Assembly: GCF_018459925.1 (NCBI RefSeq)
Contig: NZ_CP075371.1
Span: 1,612,001-1,676,000, forward strand
From: Nocardioides aquaticus
GTDB taxonomy: Bacteria; Actinomycetota; Actinomycetes; Propionibacteriales; Nocardioidaceae
DNA length: 64,000 nucleotides
Direction of reading: 5' to 3'
Part shown: piece after piece, positions 25,867-35,288 of the stretch
Position numbering within the stretch: position 1 is the first letter of the stretch
How the letters are laid out: each line of letters opens with the position of its first letter
Notes under the pieces: model-generated
What the model was told of the DNA's origin: nothing
Databases searched by the model: none
Seen by the model: only the letters and a program-made list of their open reading frames with translations
Position numbers and translations under genes: made by a program

Positions 25867-27230
25867 GTCTTGCCGAAGCGACCGACCTCGGGTGGCGTCT
25901 TGGCCGGTCTACTGTCCCGCGCGGGGTCGAGGCATGGGTGCCGTTCGACCGAACGGCTGGTGTCTACGGCCCGCAGGGATCGGGCAAGACCCTGGACCTG
26001 CTCACGCCTGCGCTGCTCACCGCTCCGGGCGCCGCGCTCGTGACGCTCACCAAGCCCGAGGACCTCTACCTGACTCTCGGAGCGCGGGCGGAAGGGGAGC
26101 GGCCCGTCCACGTGCTCGACCCGTTCGACTTGGCGCCCGGCGTGCCGGCCCTGGTGTGGGATCCCGTCGACGGTTGCGCCGACTCGATGACGGCTGAGCG
26201 GCGCGCCAAGGCATTCACGGCGGGAACCGTTGGCGGGGCGGTGAGCCGCGGCACCGGCGACGAGGCGGCTCGCTTCTACGCAGCCGAGGCGGCCAAGGTG
26301 CTCCAGGCGTACTTCCACGCGGCAGCTCTCGAAGGTGCATCGCTGGACGACGTACTGATGTGGATCGCCGACCCGCACAACGCATCGCAGCCGGAGGAGA
26401 TCCTGCGGACCCATCCTGCGGCGGCACCGTTCTGGGACGGACTCCTGCGCGGCGCGCTGCACGGCGATCACCGGACGGCCGGCAACACGATAACGACGGT
26501 CCAGCAAGCGGTGGCGTTGTTCTTTCAAGAGAAGATCCGGCGCCGATGCGTTCCCGGAACCGGTAGGCCCGCGACCGATCTCGAGCAGGTGATCGCTGAA
26601 CGCGGCACCGTCTACTTGCTCGGGCGGGAGGACCCCTACGCCTCTGCCTCGCCGCTGATGACCGCGATCGCTGAGCACGTTCTGGACACTGCGCTCGGCG
26701 TGGCGATCGCTTCGCCGTACGGTCGACTCTGCCCGTCGTTCCTTGCCTGCCTCGACGAGCTGCCGTCTACGACGCCGCTGCCCACCCTGCGCACCCGCAT
26801 TGCCAATGAGCGGGCGCTTGGCCTGTCCTTCATCTACGCAGCGCAGACCTGGCGCCAGCTCGTGATCTGCTACGGCGAGGACGAAGCACGAGCGATGTTC
26901 GGCCTCACCAACAACATCGTGATCTTCGGCGGCGGGAAGGACGGCGAGTTCTACAAGGAGGTCTCCGACTTACTCGGCACCATCCGGGTCTCCCGCCGCA
27001 GCTACAACCTTCACCGAGGCGGTTGGGGCAGCAGCTTCTACGGCGACGACGTACCCGTCCTTCGTCCTGAAGAGATCAGGCAACTTCCGGAGCGTCACGC
27101 CTTGGTCGTCGCCGAGAACGCCCGGCCATTCGTCGCGAAGCTGTCCCGCTGCATCGATGGTCGCCGCGGGAAGGCGTTGCTCTTTGCACAGGCCAAAGCG
27201 CGAGCGAACGCCGCGGGGGTACGTCGGTGA
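25863..27230 (+). CDS. VirD4/TraG-like type IV coupling protein (soluble ATPase part)
   Basis: A 455-residue FtsK/VirD4-superfamily ATPase that brings the relaxase-DNA complex to the secretion channel. Walker A is GVYGPQGSGKT near residues 33-43; Walker B is SFLACLDELPS near 300. The downstream TraG-type segment (LGLSFIYAAQTWRQLV, then GLTNNIVIFGGGKD) is conserved. It has no membrane helix of its own, unlike most VirD4 proteins; two helices are encoded by the overlapping gene upstream. It also overlaps the DUF4913-like gene downstream by GTGA. The gene lies far from the VirB4 operon, separated by the DUF262/IS3 region. Confidence 0.9.
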   Translation: MSLAEATDLGWRLGRSTVPRGVEAWVPFDRTAGVYGPQGSGKTLDLLTPALLTAPGAALVTLTKPEDLYLTLGARAEGERPVHVLDPFDLAPGVPALVWDPVDGCADSMTAERRAKAFTAGTVGGAVSRGTGDEAARFYAAEAAKVLQAYFHAAALEGASLDDVLMWIADPHNASQPEEILRTHPAAAPFWDGLLRGALHGDHRTAGNTITTVQQAVALFFQEKIRRRCVPGTGRPATDLEQVIAERGTVYLLGREDPYASASPLMTAIAEHVLDTALGVAIASPYGRLCPSFLACLDELPSTTPLPTLRTRIANERALGLSFIYAAQTWRQLVICYGEDEARAMFGLTNNIVIFGGGKDGEFYKEVSDLLGTIRVSRRSYNLHRGGWGSSFYGDDVPVLRPEEIRQLPERHALVVAENARPFVAKLSRCIDGRRGKALLFAQAKARANAAGVRR

Positions 27231-27859
27231 CCGCGACCGATCTGATGGCCGCACCGTTCCCGGAACCGCCCGGCGTCATCGCGCGGCTGCTCGACGAGCT
27301 GCGCCTCGCCGCAGCGGCGACGGACGAGACCGAGCACGAGAGCCGGCGGGTCGCGATGCTGTCGCGGCCGTGGGACCCTCCGAGCTGCCCGCCCGAGATC
27401 CGCCGGAACGTCTACCTGTGGCTCGACGACGTCGTCGCGTGGATCAACGAGGACCACACCTGGCGTACCGATCGCGTGGTCCCCATCTGCTGGGACCTCC
27501 ATCCGCACATCGTTCATGAGCTCGCGACACTGACCTGCCTGCGCTGGGAGGCGGCCTTCGCGCGCACGCCAGCCGCTCTGGAGGAGTGGCACCGATTCAC
27601 CCTGCCGGCCTTCCTCCAGCGCGTCGTCGACCGCATCGGCGAGACCGGGTGTCCACCGGGGCGGCATCAACCGAACCCCGGCGGCGGCAGGAACGCCATC
27701 TACCGAGACGGCGACGAGCCATCTCGTCGACGGAGCCGACGGTGGCAGGACGAGGAGTCGAATTCACGACTAGCCGGAAGAACTGCCGTGATGGAGCTCG
27801 AGAACCGGGTCCCGGAACAAGCGCCGAGGCTAGCGAAGTCCGGGAAGCAGCCCGGTTAG
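27227..27859 (+). CDS. DUF4913-like protein
   Basis: A 210-residue protein. The middle part (WLDDVVAWINEDHTWRTDRV ... CWDLHPHIVHELATL, then WEAAFARTPAALEEWHRF) follows the pattern of DUF4913 proteins found next to coupling proteins in actinobacterial mobile elements. The C-terminal about 60 residues are basic and look disordered (PSRRRSRRWQ). The GTG start overlaps the coupling-protein stop. Its last 30 bases overlap the 3' end of a convergent gene on the minus strand. Its role in transfer is unknown. Confidence 0.65.
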   Translation: MTATDLMAAPFPEPPGVIARLLDELRLAAAATDETEHESRRVAMLSRPWDPPSCPPEIRRNVYLWLDDVVAWINEDHTWRTDRVVPICWDLHPHIVHELATLTCLRWEAAFARTPAALEEWHRFTLPAFLQRVVDRIGETGCPPGRHQPNPGGGRNAIYRDGDEPSRRRSRRWQDEESNSRLAGRTAVMELENRVPEQAPRLAKSGKQPG

Positions 27860-28771
27860 ATCGATGACCTCGATATTGGCCAAGTCGGTGAACTCGGCGA
27901 CAGTCATCATTGGAGTGAGTCCGGGTGCGTCACGGACGCGTAGCGATCCCTTCGACAAGGTCTTCACGGCGTTTCGGTTGCTGGTCTTGAGAAAGGCGAC
28001 AGGAAGCGGGCCAACCACGTAAACCTGGCGCCGCCTGCCTGTGTCGTCCATGGAGAGACCGACCACGTCGGCGAACAGGCCGCGTTGACGACCACCGTCG
28101 TGGCCCTTCCAGGACGAGAGCTTGAACTCGGCGACTCTGTGCGTTGTCTCCAGGTCGAAGACGCGGTCGGGATCGTTGCCCGCGCCCAGTGATGGGCGCT
28201 TGGTCACCAACTCACCGTCTTCGAGGATCATCGGAACTACCTGAGTGATGACGGCAGCGTGCATGAGGGTGTCGAGCATCCCGACGCGCTCACGGACAAC
28301 GAGAGCGCAATCGACCAGATCCTCGTCGAAGCCGGATGACGCCACAATCTCTTCAGCGTCGGCTCGACTGACGCCCTGCAGCTTCGCTTCCAGAGCCGCG
28401 AGGGTGGAGGTCAAAGCGTTGGATGCCATAAAGGAATCCAGCCGCCGGAACGCCTCCAGCGCATCGGTATCCGTGTGGGGAGACGGTGAGGGGGCTGCAA
28501 CTGCTCCCCGCGGTCCCGAAGAGCGAGGCGACTCACCGGGGATGGGACTAGTTTGGAATCCCAGTCGCTGGAAGACGCGCAGCGCAAAGTGGCTGATGAA
28601 CGGCTCGTCATGGAGTGCAGTCGCGACTCGGAAAGCCTGCTTCGGCGGCCAACGGCGACCGTCGATCTCTACCCAGTGCGTACGGATCGGGTCGGGCGGG
28701 GCCGCTGTCACACGGGCGCGGACGGTTGTCGGGTCCAGCGCGATGGTGCGTCCGTTGAGCACGAAGTCCAT
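27830..28771 (-). CDS. Putative nuclease-like protein downstream of the relaxase
   Basis: A 313-residue protein not firmly recognised. The N-terminus (VLNGRTIALDPTT, then HWVEIDGRRWPPKQAFRVAT) matches a small domain often found at the start of defence or restriction proteins. The C-terminal half has a PD-(D/E)XK-like arrangement: VFDLETTHRVAEFKLSSWKG supplies an Asp and an E-x-K (EFK). A low-complexity linker (residues about 75-105) joins them. It is transcribed after the relaxase with a 49-base gap. A nuclease role is inferred from the ExK motif only; an entry-exclusion or anti-restriction function is also possible. Confidence 0.6.
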   Translation of the reverse strand: MDFVLNGRTIALDPTTVRARVTAAPPDPIRTHWVEIDGRRWPPKQAFRVATALHDEPFISHFALRVFQRLGFQTSPIPGESPRSSGPRGAVAAPSPSPHTDTDALEAFRRLDSFMASNALTSTLAALEAKLQGVSRADAEEIVASSGFDEDLVDCALVVRERVGMLDTLMHAAVITQVVPMILEDGELVTKRPSLGAGNDPDRVFDLETTHRVAEFKLSSWKGHDGGRQRGLFADVVGLSMDDTGRRRQVYVVGPLPVAFLKTSNRNAVKTLSKGSLRVRDAPGLTPMMTVAEFTDLANIEVIDLTGLLPGLR

Positions 28772-28819
28772 GGCGCCGAGCGTATTGGCGACGTCCGACG
28801 CAATGAAAGGCGATGGTGA

Positions 28820-31800
28820 CTACATGCTGACGTGCAAGCTGGTCCGTGGGGCGACGAACGGCGAGTCGAGTTCGTGGATTGCGCCGGTTCCGCGAATGCC
28901 TTCGGCTGCGCGAGCCCGGGTAATCGCCGGCGCAGACGGCCGTACCATCGCGAGTTCGCGCGCGACGCAGGCTTGAGGTTCATCGGTCCACTTCGTGCCT
29001 GCCTCGAGGACTTCCTCGTACATGGTCGCCAGCGACAGGTCGAGACGTTCTGCCAGATGCTGGACGTTCTCCATCCACTCTTCGGGGGGAAGCGCACCGA
29101 TGATCCTCGCGAGCTTTCGGCCGAGATCAACTCGCGAGAAGGCGTCAGAGTGGGCTGGAAGTCGCTCTTCAACAAGGCACTCGATGAGCAGTTGGGCGTA
29201 CCCGGTGGAGGTGGCGAGGCGCTCGGCGAGGGCCTCGGATCCCTCTGTTCGCAGGATGTCCGCCGGGTCGATGCCTGCTGGTAGCGCCAAGTGCCTCGGG
29301 TTCGCGCGTAGTGCGGCGAGCCGCCAGAACGCACGCTGGGCAGCGTGCCACCCCGCTGAGTCCGGGTCGGTGGCGATGACGAGCCGGTCGGGATCGTCGC
29401 GTAGGTACGGCTTCAGTTTCGCTGCCTGCGACTCGGTGAAGGCCGTTCCCAAGGGCGCGATACCGACGTACTCACCCCGTGACGCGATGGTGACGGCGAT
29501 GGCGTCCATCGGGCCCTCGACCAGGACCGGTGCGCCTCCTGCTGCGAGGTCGGTGGCACCTTCGGTGAGGCCATACAGCTGCTCGCCCTTGTTGAAGACG
29601 GCCGTCCCTAGCGTGTTGAGGTACTTCGGCCCGGCGAACTCATGAGCATCCTTGGTCGGGTTGCGTCGGCCGATGAACCCGACCAGGTCGCGGCCGGAAT
29701 AGATAGGGAACACGAGGCGGTCCCGGAACGAGTCGACCAGTCGGCCGCGCTCTGTCTCGCGGGCGAGGCCGGCGTCGACCACTTCCTCGATCGACGCCCC
29801 GCGAGCCGTCAGGTGGTGCACCAGGCTCGTCGGTCCTGGGGGTGCGTAGCCGACCACGAACCGCTCGTCCTCGGTGAGGTCGGTTCCCAGCCGCTCGCGG
29901 AGGTAATCCGGCGCCCACGACCTATCGAACATCGAGGAGTAGTGGTCAAACGCCCAATCGTTGAGCTCGACAATCCGGGCGGCGGGCGTGCTCTGACCCA
30001 CGAGCCTCTGGACCGGATCGGACGGCGTTGAATCGACGGGAGCGAAGTCCGGTTCGAATGGCTCCGGCTCGTCGAAGGGCGCGTCCGTCATCGTCGCGAT
30101 GCGCCACACCAGGGCCGAGCAGAGGTCTTCAGGACGAACGTCGGATCCGCCCGACGTGGCGGCTTCGAGCAACTGCTCGGATGTCCATTCAGCGGGACGA
30201 GCATGCACGGCGGCGACGAGCGCCGGCCACATCGCATCGGCCATCACCCGCTCGCCGACAGCTTCACCAAGTCGCTCACGCAGGTACGTCGACCAGGCCG
30301 GGCGGAGCGTGTGGGACTGGTTTGCCGACGCACGGAGGGCGGCGGGACCGAGGTGCCGGACGATGCGCCACCAGAGCGCGTCCGCGGCGCGTTCGTCGGG
30401 GAGCGGGTGGCCGACGTTCACAGCCCTGTCGAGCAGCGAGCGGACGTCGAGCCCGGCTGCTTGGAGGGCGCCGAGGCGCTCGGACAGACGGGCGAATCCA
30501 GCGTCGGACTGGACCTCGTCGGGCAGGAGTTCGGTCAGATTCTCGTTGGCGCGGTGAACACCGAGCACTGCCTTTGCGCGGCGGTCGAGGTCTCGCTGGT
30601 ACGGAGTCGTCGACGATCCCGACTGCACTGGGCCGGTCGGACGATCGTCGTCCTCGGGCACGGCGAAGGCGGCTCGCCAGACCGAGAGGTCTCCGCGAAG
30701 CACGGCGTCCTCGCCCGCGGTGAGCCCTGACGCCCACGCCGGAGCGTCGGCCGACGCCCAGGCTTCGGCTTCCCCTCGAACCGACGCAGCGAGGCCTGTG
30801 ATCCGGTCGGCGCGGTCGTGAAGGTACGGCCCCCAGGTCGGGTGCCCCGCCAACTGGCTCGGGATGGAGTCGAGCCAGGGGAGAGGTCCCTCGGTTGCCG
30901 ACCCTCCGAGACGCCAGTCGAGCACGGCGGCCCGGTCGTTGGATGTACCCAGCTCCCGGGTGTCAGCGACGTCGAGCATCGCGACGACAGGATCCTCACC
31001 GTCCAGAGCACGAAGCGCCAGATGCGCGCGCAGAGTGGGGTACGCCGGTTCGGCTGTGAGGCCCGGCCAGATCGCTTCGGCGTCCCGGTCGACGCTCGTG
31101 AGGGTGTCGGCGTCGAGTGCCTCCTCGGCCGCGAACCCCAGCGCATCGTGGTAACGCGTGACCGCGTCGTGCAGCTGAGTCGCGCAGGACGCTGCCTCCC
31201 GCTGCGTGGTCGTGGCGGAGCGGTCCGATCCGTCGCGCTCGAGGATCTCCGCCAGGACGTCGATCGCGGTCGGCGGGCGGAGCGCCCTCGGATCGATGAG
31301 GCTGTGCGGGTCACCGTCGAAGCCGGTAGCGAGATAGATGTGATTCGCCTGACGGCCGCGCGAGACGCCGACGTAGAGCGTCTGGCGCGTCTCCTCACCG
31401 GTCGCGACGAGGTGAGCCGTGTCGGCGGTCATGCCTTGGGCGCCGTGGACGGTGGTGGCGTATCCGAGCTGGACGTGCTCGGCGACGTAGTCGGCGGGCA
31501 GCTCGACGGAGCGTCCGAGTTCCACGTGCCGCGCGACGAGGGAGCCGCCTGCGAGAACTTGCTCGACCCGCCAGCGGTCGCCGTTCTTGACCCAGTTGCT
31601 GCGCGAGATCACGAGTCGGCGGCTGTTGCGGCGAGTCACGATGACATCCCCGGCCGACGCGCGATTGCCGTCGGCGAGATCGACTTCCAGATCGTCTTCT
31701 ATCGGTGTCGTCGAGCGTCGGTCTACCCGTGCCCGTGCGTTGAGCCGGCTGACGAGGTCGCGGGTCGGTGCGAGGAGTACGGCGTCGAGCCCTGCTGCGC

Positions 31801-34144
31801 GGTCGGCCGACCACGCGTCGTACGCCTGGTCAGCGACGGAGCCGAGATCGCCGACGTGGATGCGTGCGCCGTCGGCGTAGAACCCGAGCGCACCCGCATC
31901 GCCCTCGCGCATGGCGAGGGTGGCCGCTGCCTCCGCCGGGTCGTCGAAGCGCCGTACTTCGGAGAGAGTGGAGGCGCCGAACTCCTGCTGGATGTCGCGC
32001 AGGATCCCGCCCGCGCCGACGGCGGCGAGCTGCTGGTCGTCGCCGACCAGGCGTACGACGCCACCACGCCCTGCGACGTATCGGACCGCGGCCGTCAGTT
32101 CAAGGGTGGCTGCCTGGCCGGCCTCGTCGATGATGACCATCGAACTCGGGCCTATCTCGCGGATCCAGCGCGGCCACTCCGCTGCCGATTCATTGGCGAG
32201 AGTCCAGGTCAGCTTGGCAAGGGTGTCGGTGTGACCGGTGATGGCCTGGCCGAGTTCGTGGGCAGCTTGGGCTGAGGGCGCGAGGCCGATCACGTGACCG
32301 CCGCCCTCGGTCCAGGCGTCCGCGAGGACACTCATCGTTGTGGTCTTGCCAGTCCCGGCAGGAGCGAGGGCGAGCTGGACGAAAGCTCCTGAGGTCGCGA
32401 GGTCGCGGATCATCGCGACTTGGGCGTCGTTGAGCTCGAAGCCATTGGCTGCGGACGCGGCGACGGCTACCTCGACCCGTACGTCGGCCAGCGCGTGGCC
32501 ACCGGATCGTGCGGCGAGCGCGAGGAGTTCGTTCTCGGCGCTGAGGACCTTCGCCGACGTGTAGAGGGTTGCGCCGTGGACGTCGAAAACGCTCGCGCCG
32601 TCGGGGCGACGGAGCTGGGCAGGCTCGGCAACCGGGTCGTCGACGCCGAGCCGGACGGAGCGGGAGATCGCGGCCTCAACGACCTCGCGGACCGCTTGGT
32701 CCACTTCCTCACGAGCGATCCCGGACCGGCGTGACTGACGCTGGGCCTCGGCAACGAGGTGCCAGACGTTCCAGGTCGCTCGGGATTCCTCGACAGCCAC
32801 GATGGTCGAGGCGGCGGCGTCCTCGACCCACTCACGGGTGAGGGCCCTGCCGGCGTTGCCTCTGTTGATCGCATGCGCGTACATCTCGTCGACCTCGGCG
32901 GGGTCGCCCATGACGTCGTCGGCCTCTGCACGCCAGGTCGCTCGCTGGTCGCGCTCGCTACGGTGGCCGTGCTTGGCGTCGCGGGTCTCGAGCGTTGCCT
33001 GGTCGGCGAGTGACTTGGCCTCGATGGCCGTGGGAGGGCGGCCGAAGCGTTGCTGGAACTCGGCGGCGATCTCTGCCTGACGAGCCTCGATGGCGACGCG
33101 GCGACGGGACCACCAACGGGTGAGTGTGGTGCTGACTCCGCGGATCTCGCGGACCGGCAGTCTGCCGGTGGTGGACCCAGCCCGTTCGACGAACTCGACG
33201 CCGAGCCGGCCGACGAGCTCCGCCTCGATCCGGGTGTTGTAGTGCTCCGACGCGGCGACCTTGGCGGCGTAGAGGAGCCTGCCGTCGAGTGCGAGCCAGC
33301 GACCGTCCTCGGCCTGGACCTTGTTGCTCACGGCGACATGGGTGTGCAGGTCCGGGTCTCCGGCGCGGCTATCGCGGTGTGTGAAGGCAGCCGCAACCAG
33401 TCCGCGCACCTTCACCTGCCGGACGCCGCCTCGGCCGACCCGCGTGTGTGCCACTTCGCGCTCCAGCCAGGAGAGGGTGTCGGCGACGGCTGCGTCGTGG
33501 GCCGCTCGGATGTCGCTGGCGACGTCGCGGGGCGCCAACGCCCAAAGCGCGGAGACCGATTTTACGGGCGAGAACGTCAGGTCGAATCCGGCGACGGCGC
33601 TGGTCGCCTGGCGTGAGGCCTTGGCGATGAATCCGGAGAGTTCGCGTGCGTCCTGCGGCGCTCGGTCGTGCTCCTCGACGAACATCCGGATGCCGATGTC
33701 GGTCCGGATCCGCGCGCGCTCCTCAGGCCGGAGGGGGGCGTTCCACTTCTGCCGGTGCTCGCGGTTGTATGTCGTGAAGGCCTGGGCGACGCGGACGTTG
33801 AAGACGGACGACGTGTTGTGGACCAGGAACTTCTTGCCGAGCGCGATCGCCGACTCGACCTCGGTGCGGGTCCCGCCACGCTCGGCGATCTGCTCCTCGA
33901 GGGCGCCGGCGTTGGGGTGCATGCCGAGGCCGAACAGGGACTTCATCTGCGTGGCCGTCACTGCTTCGCCCGGCGTCATCGAGAGGCCGGCAAGACCTGA
34001 GCCCATCCATCGGCCCGGCGACTCGCCCTTCTCGTCGTAGTAGTCGGCGAGGCTGGTGTGGCCCTTCTCGGTGCTGTCGTGGGCGGCCACCTGTCGGGTG
34101 AGGTAGCTGTAGCCGTCACCCGCGGTCAGCTTCCGCAGACTCAT
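28820..34144 (-). CDS. MobF relaxase fused to RecD-like helicase and DnaG-like primase
   Basis: A 1774-residue transfer protein. The N-terminal MobF (TrwC) relaxase includes FDLTFSPVKSVSALWAL and the metal-binding HTHVAVSNK near residue 267. A RecD/TraI-type helicase follows with Walker A ALAPAGTGKTTT (near 600), Walker B MVIIDEAGQA and motif GYATTVHGAQGMT. The C-terminal about 350 residues are DnaG-like: PKYLNTLGTAVFNKGEQLYG, TOPRIM glutamate in VEGPMDAIAV (about 1545) and the acidic ATDPDSAG (about 1592). It would nick, unwind and then prime the transferred strand. ATG 34144 is preferred to GTG 34147 for its spacing from GAAGGG. It follows parB and the DUF932 gene on the same strand. Confidence 0.9.
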   Translation of the reverse strand: MSLRKLTAGDGYSYLTRQVAAHDSTEKGHTSLADYYDEKGESPGRWMGSGLAGLSMTPGEAVTATQMKSLFGLGMHPNAGALEEQIAERGGTRTEVESAIALGKKFLVHNTSSVFNVRVAQAFTTYNREHRQKWNAPLRPEERARIRTDIGIRMFVEEHDRAPQDARELSGFIAKASRQATSAVAGFDLTFSPVKSVSALWALAPRDVASDIRAAHDAAVADTLSWLEREVAHTRVGRGGVRQVKVRGLVAAAFTHRDSRAGDPDLHTHVAVSNKVQAEDGRWLALDGRLLYAAKVAASEHYNTRIEAELVGRLGVEFVERAGSTTGRLPVREIRGVSTTLTRWWSRRRVAIEARQAEIAAEFQQRFGRPPTAIEAKSLADQATLETRDAKHGHRSERDQRATWRAEADDVMGDPAEVDEMYAHAINRGNAGRALTREWVEDAAASTIVAVEESRATWNVWHLVAEAQRQSRRSGIAREEVDQAVREVVEAAISRSVRLGVDDPVAEPAQLRRPDGASVFDVHGATLYTSAKVLSAENELLALAARSGGHALADVRVEVAVAASAANGFELNDAQVAMIRDLATSGAFVQLALAPAGTGKTTTMSVLADAWTEGGGHVIGLAPSAQAAHELGQAITGHTDTLAKLTWTLANESAAEWPRWIREIGPSSMVIIDEAGQAATLELTAAVRYVAGRGGVVRLVGDDQQLAAVGAGGILRDIQQEFGASTLSEVRRFDDPAEAAATLAMREGDAGALGFYADGARIHVGDLGSVADQAYDAWSADRAAGLDAVLLAPTRDLVSRLNARARVDRRSTTPIEDDLEVDLADGNRASAGDVIVTRRNSRRLVISRSNWVKNGDRWRVEQVLAGGSLVARHVELGRSVELPADYVAEHVQLGYATTVHGAQGMTADTAHLVATGEETRQTLYVGVSRGRQANHIYLATGFDGDPHSLIDPRALRPPTAIDVLAEILERDGSDRSATTTQREAASCATQLHDAVTRYHDALGFAAEEALDADTLTSVDRDAEAIWPGLTAEPAYPTLRAHLALRALDGEDPVVAMLDVADTRELGTSNDRAAVLDWRLGGSATEGPLPWLDSIPSQLAGHPTWGPYLHDRADRITGLAASVRGEAEAWASADAPAWASGLTAGEDAVLRGDLSVWRAAFAVPEDDDRPTGPVQSGSSTTPYQRDLDRRAKAVLGVHRANENLTELLPDEVQSDAGFARLSERLGALQAAGLDVRSLLDRAVNVGHPLPDERAADALWWRIVRHLGPAALRASANQSHTLRPAWSTYLRERLGEAVGERVMADAMWPALVAAVHARPAEWTSEQLLEAATSGGSDVRPEDLCSALVWRIATMTDAPFDEPEPFEPDFAPVDSTPSDPVQRLVGQSTPAARIVELNDWAFDHYSSMFDRSWAPDYLRERLGTDLTEDERFVVGYAPPGPTSLVHHLTARGASIEEVVDAGLARETERGRLVDSFRDRLVFPIYSGRDLVGFIGRRNPTKDAHEFAGPKYLNTLGTAVFNKGEQLYGLTEGATDLAAGGAPVLVEGPMDAIAVTIASRGEYVGIAPLGTAFTESQAAKLKPYLRDDPDRLVIATDPDSAGWHAAQRAFWRLAALRANPRHLALPAGIDPADILRTEGSEALAERLATSTGYAQLLIECLVEERLPAHSDAFSRVDLGRKLARIIGALPPEEWMENVQHLAERLDLSLATMYEEVLEAGTKWTDEPQACVARELAMVRPSAPAITRARAAEGIRGTGAIHELDSPFVAPRTSLHVSM

Positions 34145-34264
34145 CACGGCCCTTCAAGCGCGCTGACGCGGGCGAGTGGACACCCGCCGATCAGCTCGGT
34201 GCAAAGGGTGTGTGGCCGTGCTGTTCCGTCGGAGGGTGAGGCGAGGAGGTCGAGCGGGAGGCGG

Positions 34265-35269
34265 TCAGGCGGCGGTGAGGGTCGACCAGGCGCGGTGCTT
34301 GGTCTTCGTGGGGGCGTCGGAGGTCAGAAGGCGGCTGGCTCGAGCCGTCGGGGCGTCCTGCTTGGCGCGCACGGGGGCGTAGTGGTCGACGTACTCGGCC
34401 ACCGCCTGGTAGCCGGCCCACGCCGTTCCCCGGATGCCGGCCTGGGTCTCGGCGTCGTGGAAGAGGAACGTCAGAACTTCCTGCCGGTCGGCGTCGGCCT
34501 GCTTGGTGCGCTCGCTCGCGTCTGGGTCGAGTGGTCCGAAGGTCGCCTCAATGAGGGCGTCGAACTCTCCGTCGGTGAGCGTCGTCTGGATCAGCCGCTC
34601 GGCCTCAGCCTCGAACGCCTCGACGTAGGAGAACGTCAGCCCCAGCGCGTCACGCGCTGCCGCGACGGCCGCCTTGGCGTTGCGGGTGTGCCGAATGGAG
34701 AAGCTCGACGCGTAGGCGGCGAGCGCGGCGGCCTGGGTGTTGGCGCAGACCACACGAACCGGAGTCACGAGGATGCGGAAGGCACCCGAGCCGTCGTGGC
34801 TGTTGAGGGCCGCGATGTTGAGATCGACGGCGTCGGTCCCGCCAATCGTGAGCGACTCCGGCAACTGCATGGTGATGAACACATGCCGCCCACCTCGCAG
34901 CGATCCGGCGGTGTCGAAGACCGCGCCGGACTGGTCGGCCAGGTTGTTGAGGAACTCGGCGTGGTCCTCGTTCTGCAGCGGCTCGTAGGCCGTTCCGACG
35001 ACGCCGAGCGCTTCGGCGCCGCCGGTGAACGGGTTGTCGCGCACGGTGGCGTAGCCGGGCGCGTCGATGGTGGTCACGCCCTCGGCGGTGACCTCGTGGG
35101 CGATCAGAGGCGCCTTACGGACTCGCCAGCCGCCCAGGTGCCCGAGTGTCATCGCTTCCTCGGCGGTGAACGCCCGGTCTCGCACCGTCGTGCCGAGCCG
35201 GTGCCACGGGTCCGTGCGGGCGAAGATGGCGGCGGCCTCGCAGCCGTTGGTCTCGATCTGATGTGCCAT
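34265..35269 (-). CDS. DUF932 family protein
   Basis: A 334-residue protein of the DUF932 (phage/plasmid-like TIGR03299) family. Family features are the N-terminal PWHRLGTTVRDRAFTAEEAM, the YATVRDNPFTG segment, GGRHVFITMQLPESL and the middle pattern VTPVRVVCANTQAAAL. The start at ATG 35269 has a strong GGAAGGAG site; the longer frame reads back over the parB end and was rejected. Such proteins are common in plasmids and conjugative elements next to parB or relaxase genes, but their role is not established. It shares the minus-strand operon with parB (20-base gap) and the relaxase. Confidence 0.85.
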   Translation of the reverse strand: MAHQIETNGCEAAAIFARTDPWHRLGTTVRDRAFTAEEAMTLGHLGGWRVRKAPLIAHEVTAEGVTTIDAPGYATVRDNPFTGGAEALGVVGTAYEPLQNEDHAEFLNNLADQSGAVFDTAGSLRGGRHVFITMQLPESLTIGGTDAVDLNIAALNSHDGSGAFRILVTPVRVVCANTQAAALAAYASSFSIRHTRNAKAAVAAARDALGLTFSYVEAFEAEAERLIQTTLTDGEFDALIEATFGPLDPDASERTKQADADRQEVLTFLFHDAETQAGIRGTAWAGYQAVAEYVDHYAPVRAKQDAPTARASRLLTSDAPTKTKHRAWSTLTAA

Positions 35270-35288
35270 GGTCGTGGCTCCTTCCGGG

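Noticed and set aside
28832..34040. Long plus-strand frames across the relaxase region
   Set aside because: They are antisense shadows in high-GC DNA; the minus strand encodes continuous, motif-rich relaxase.
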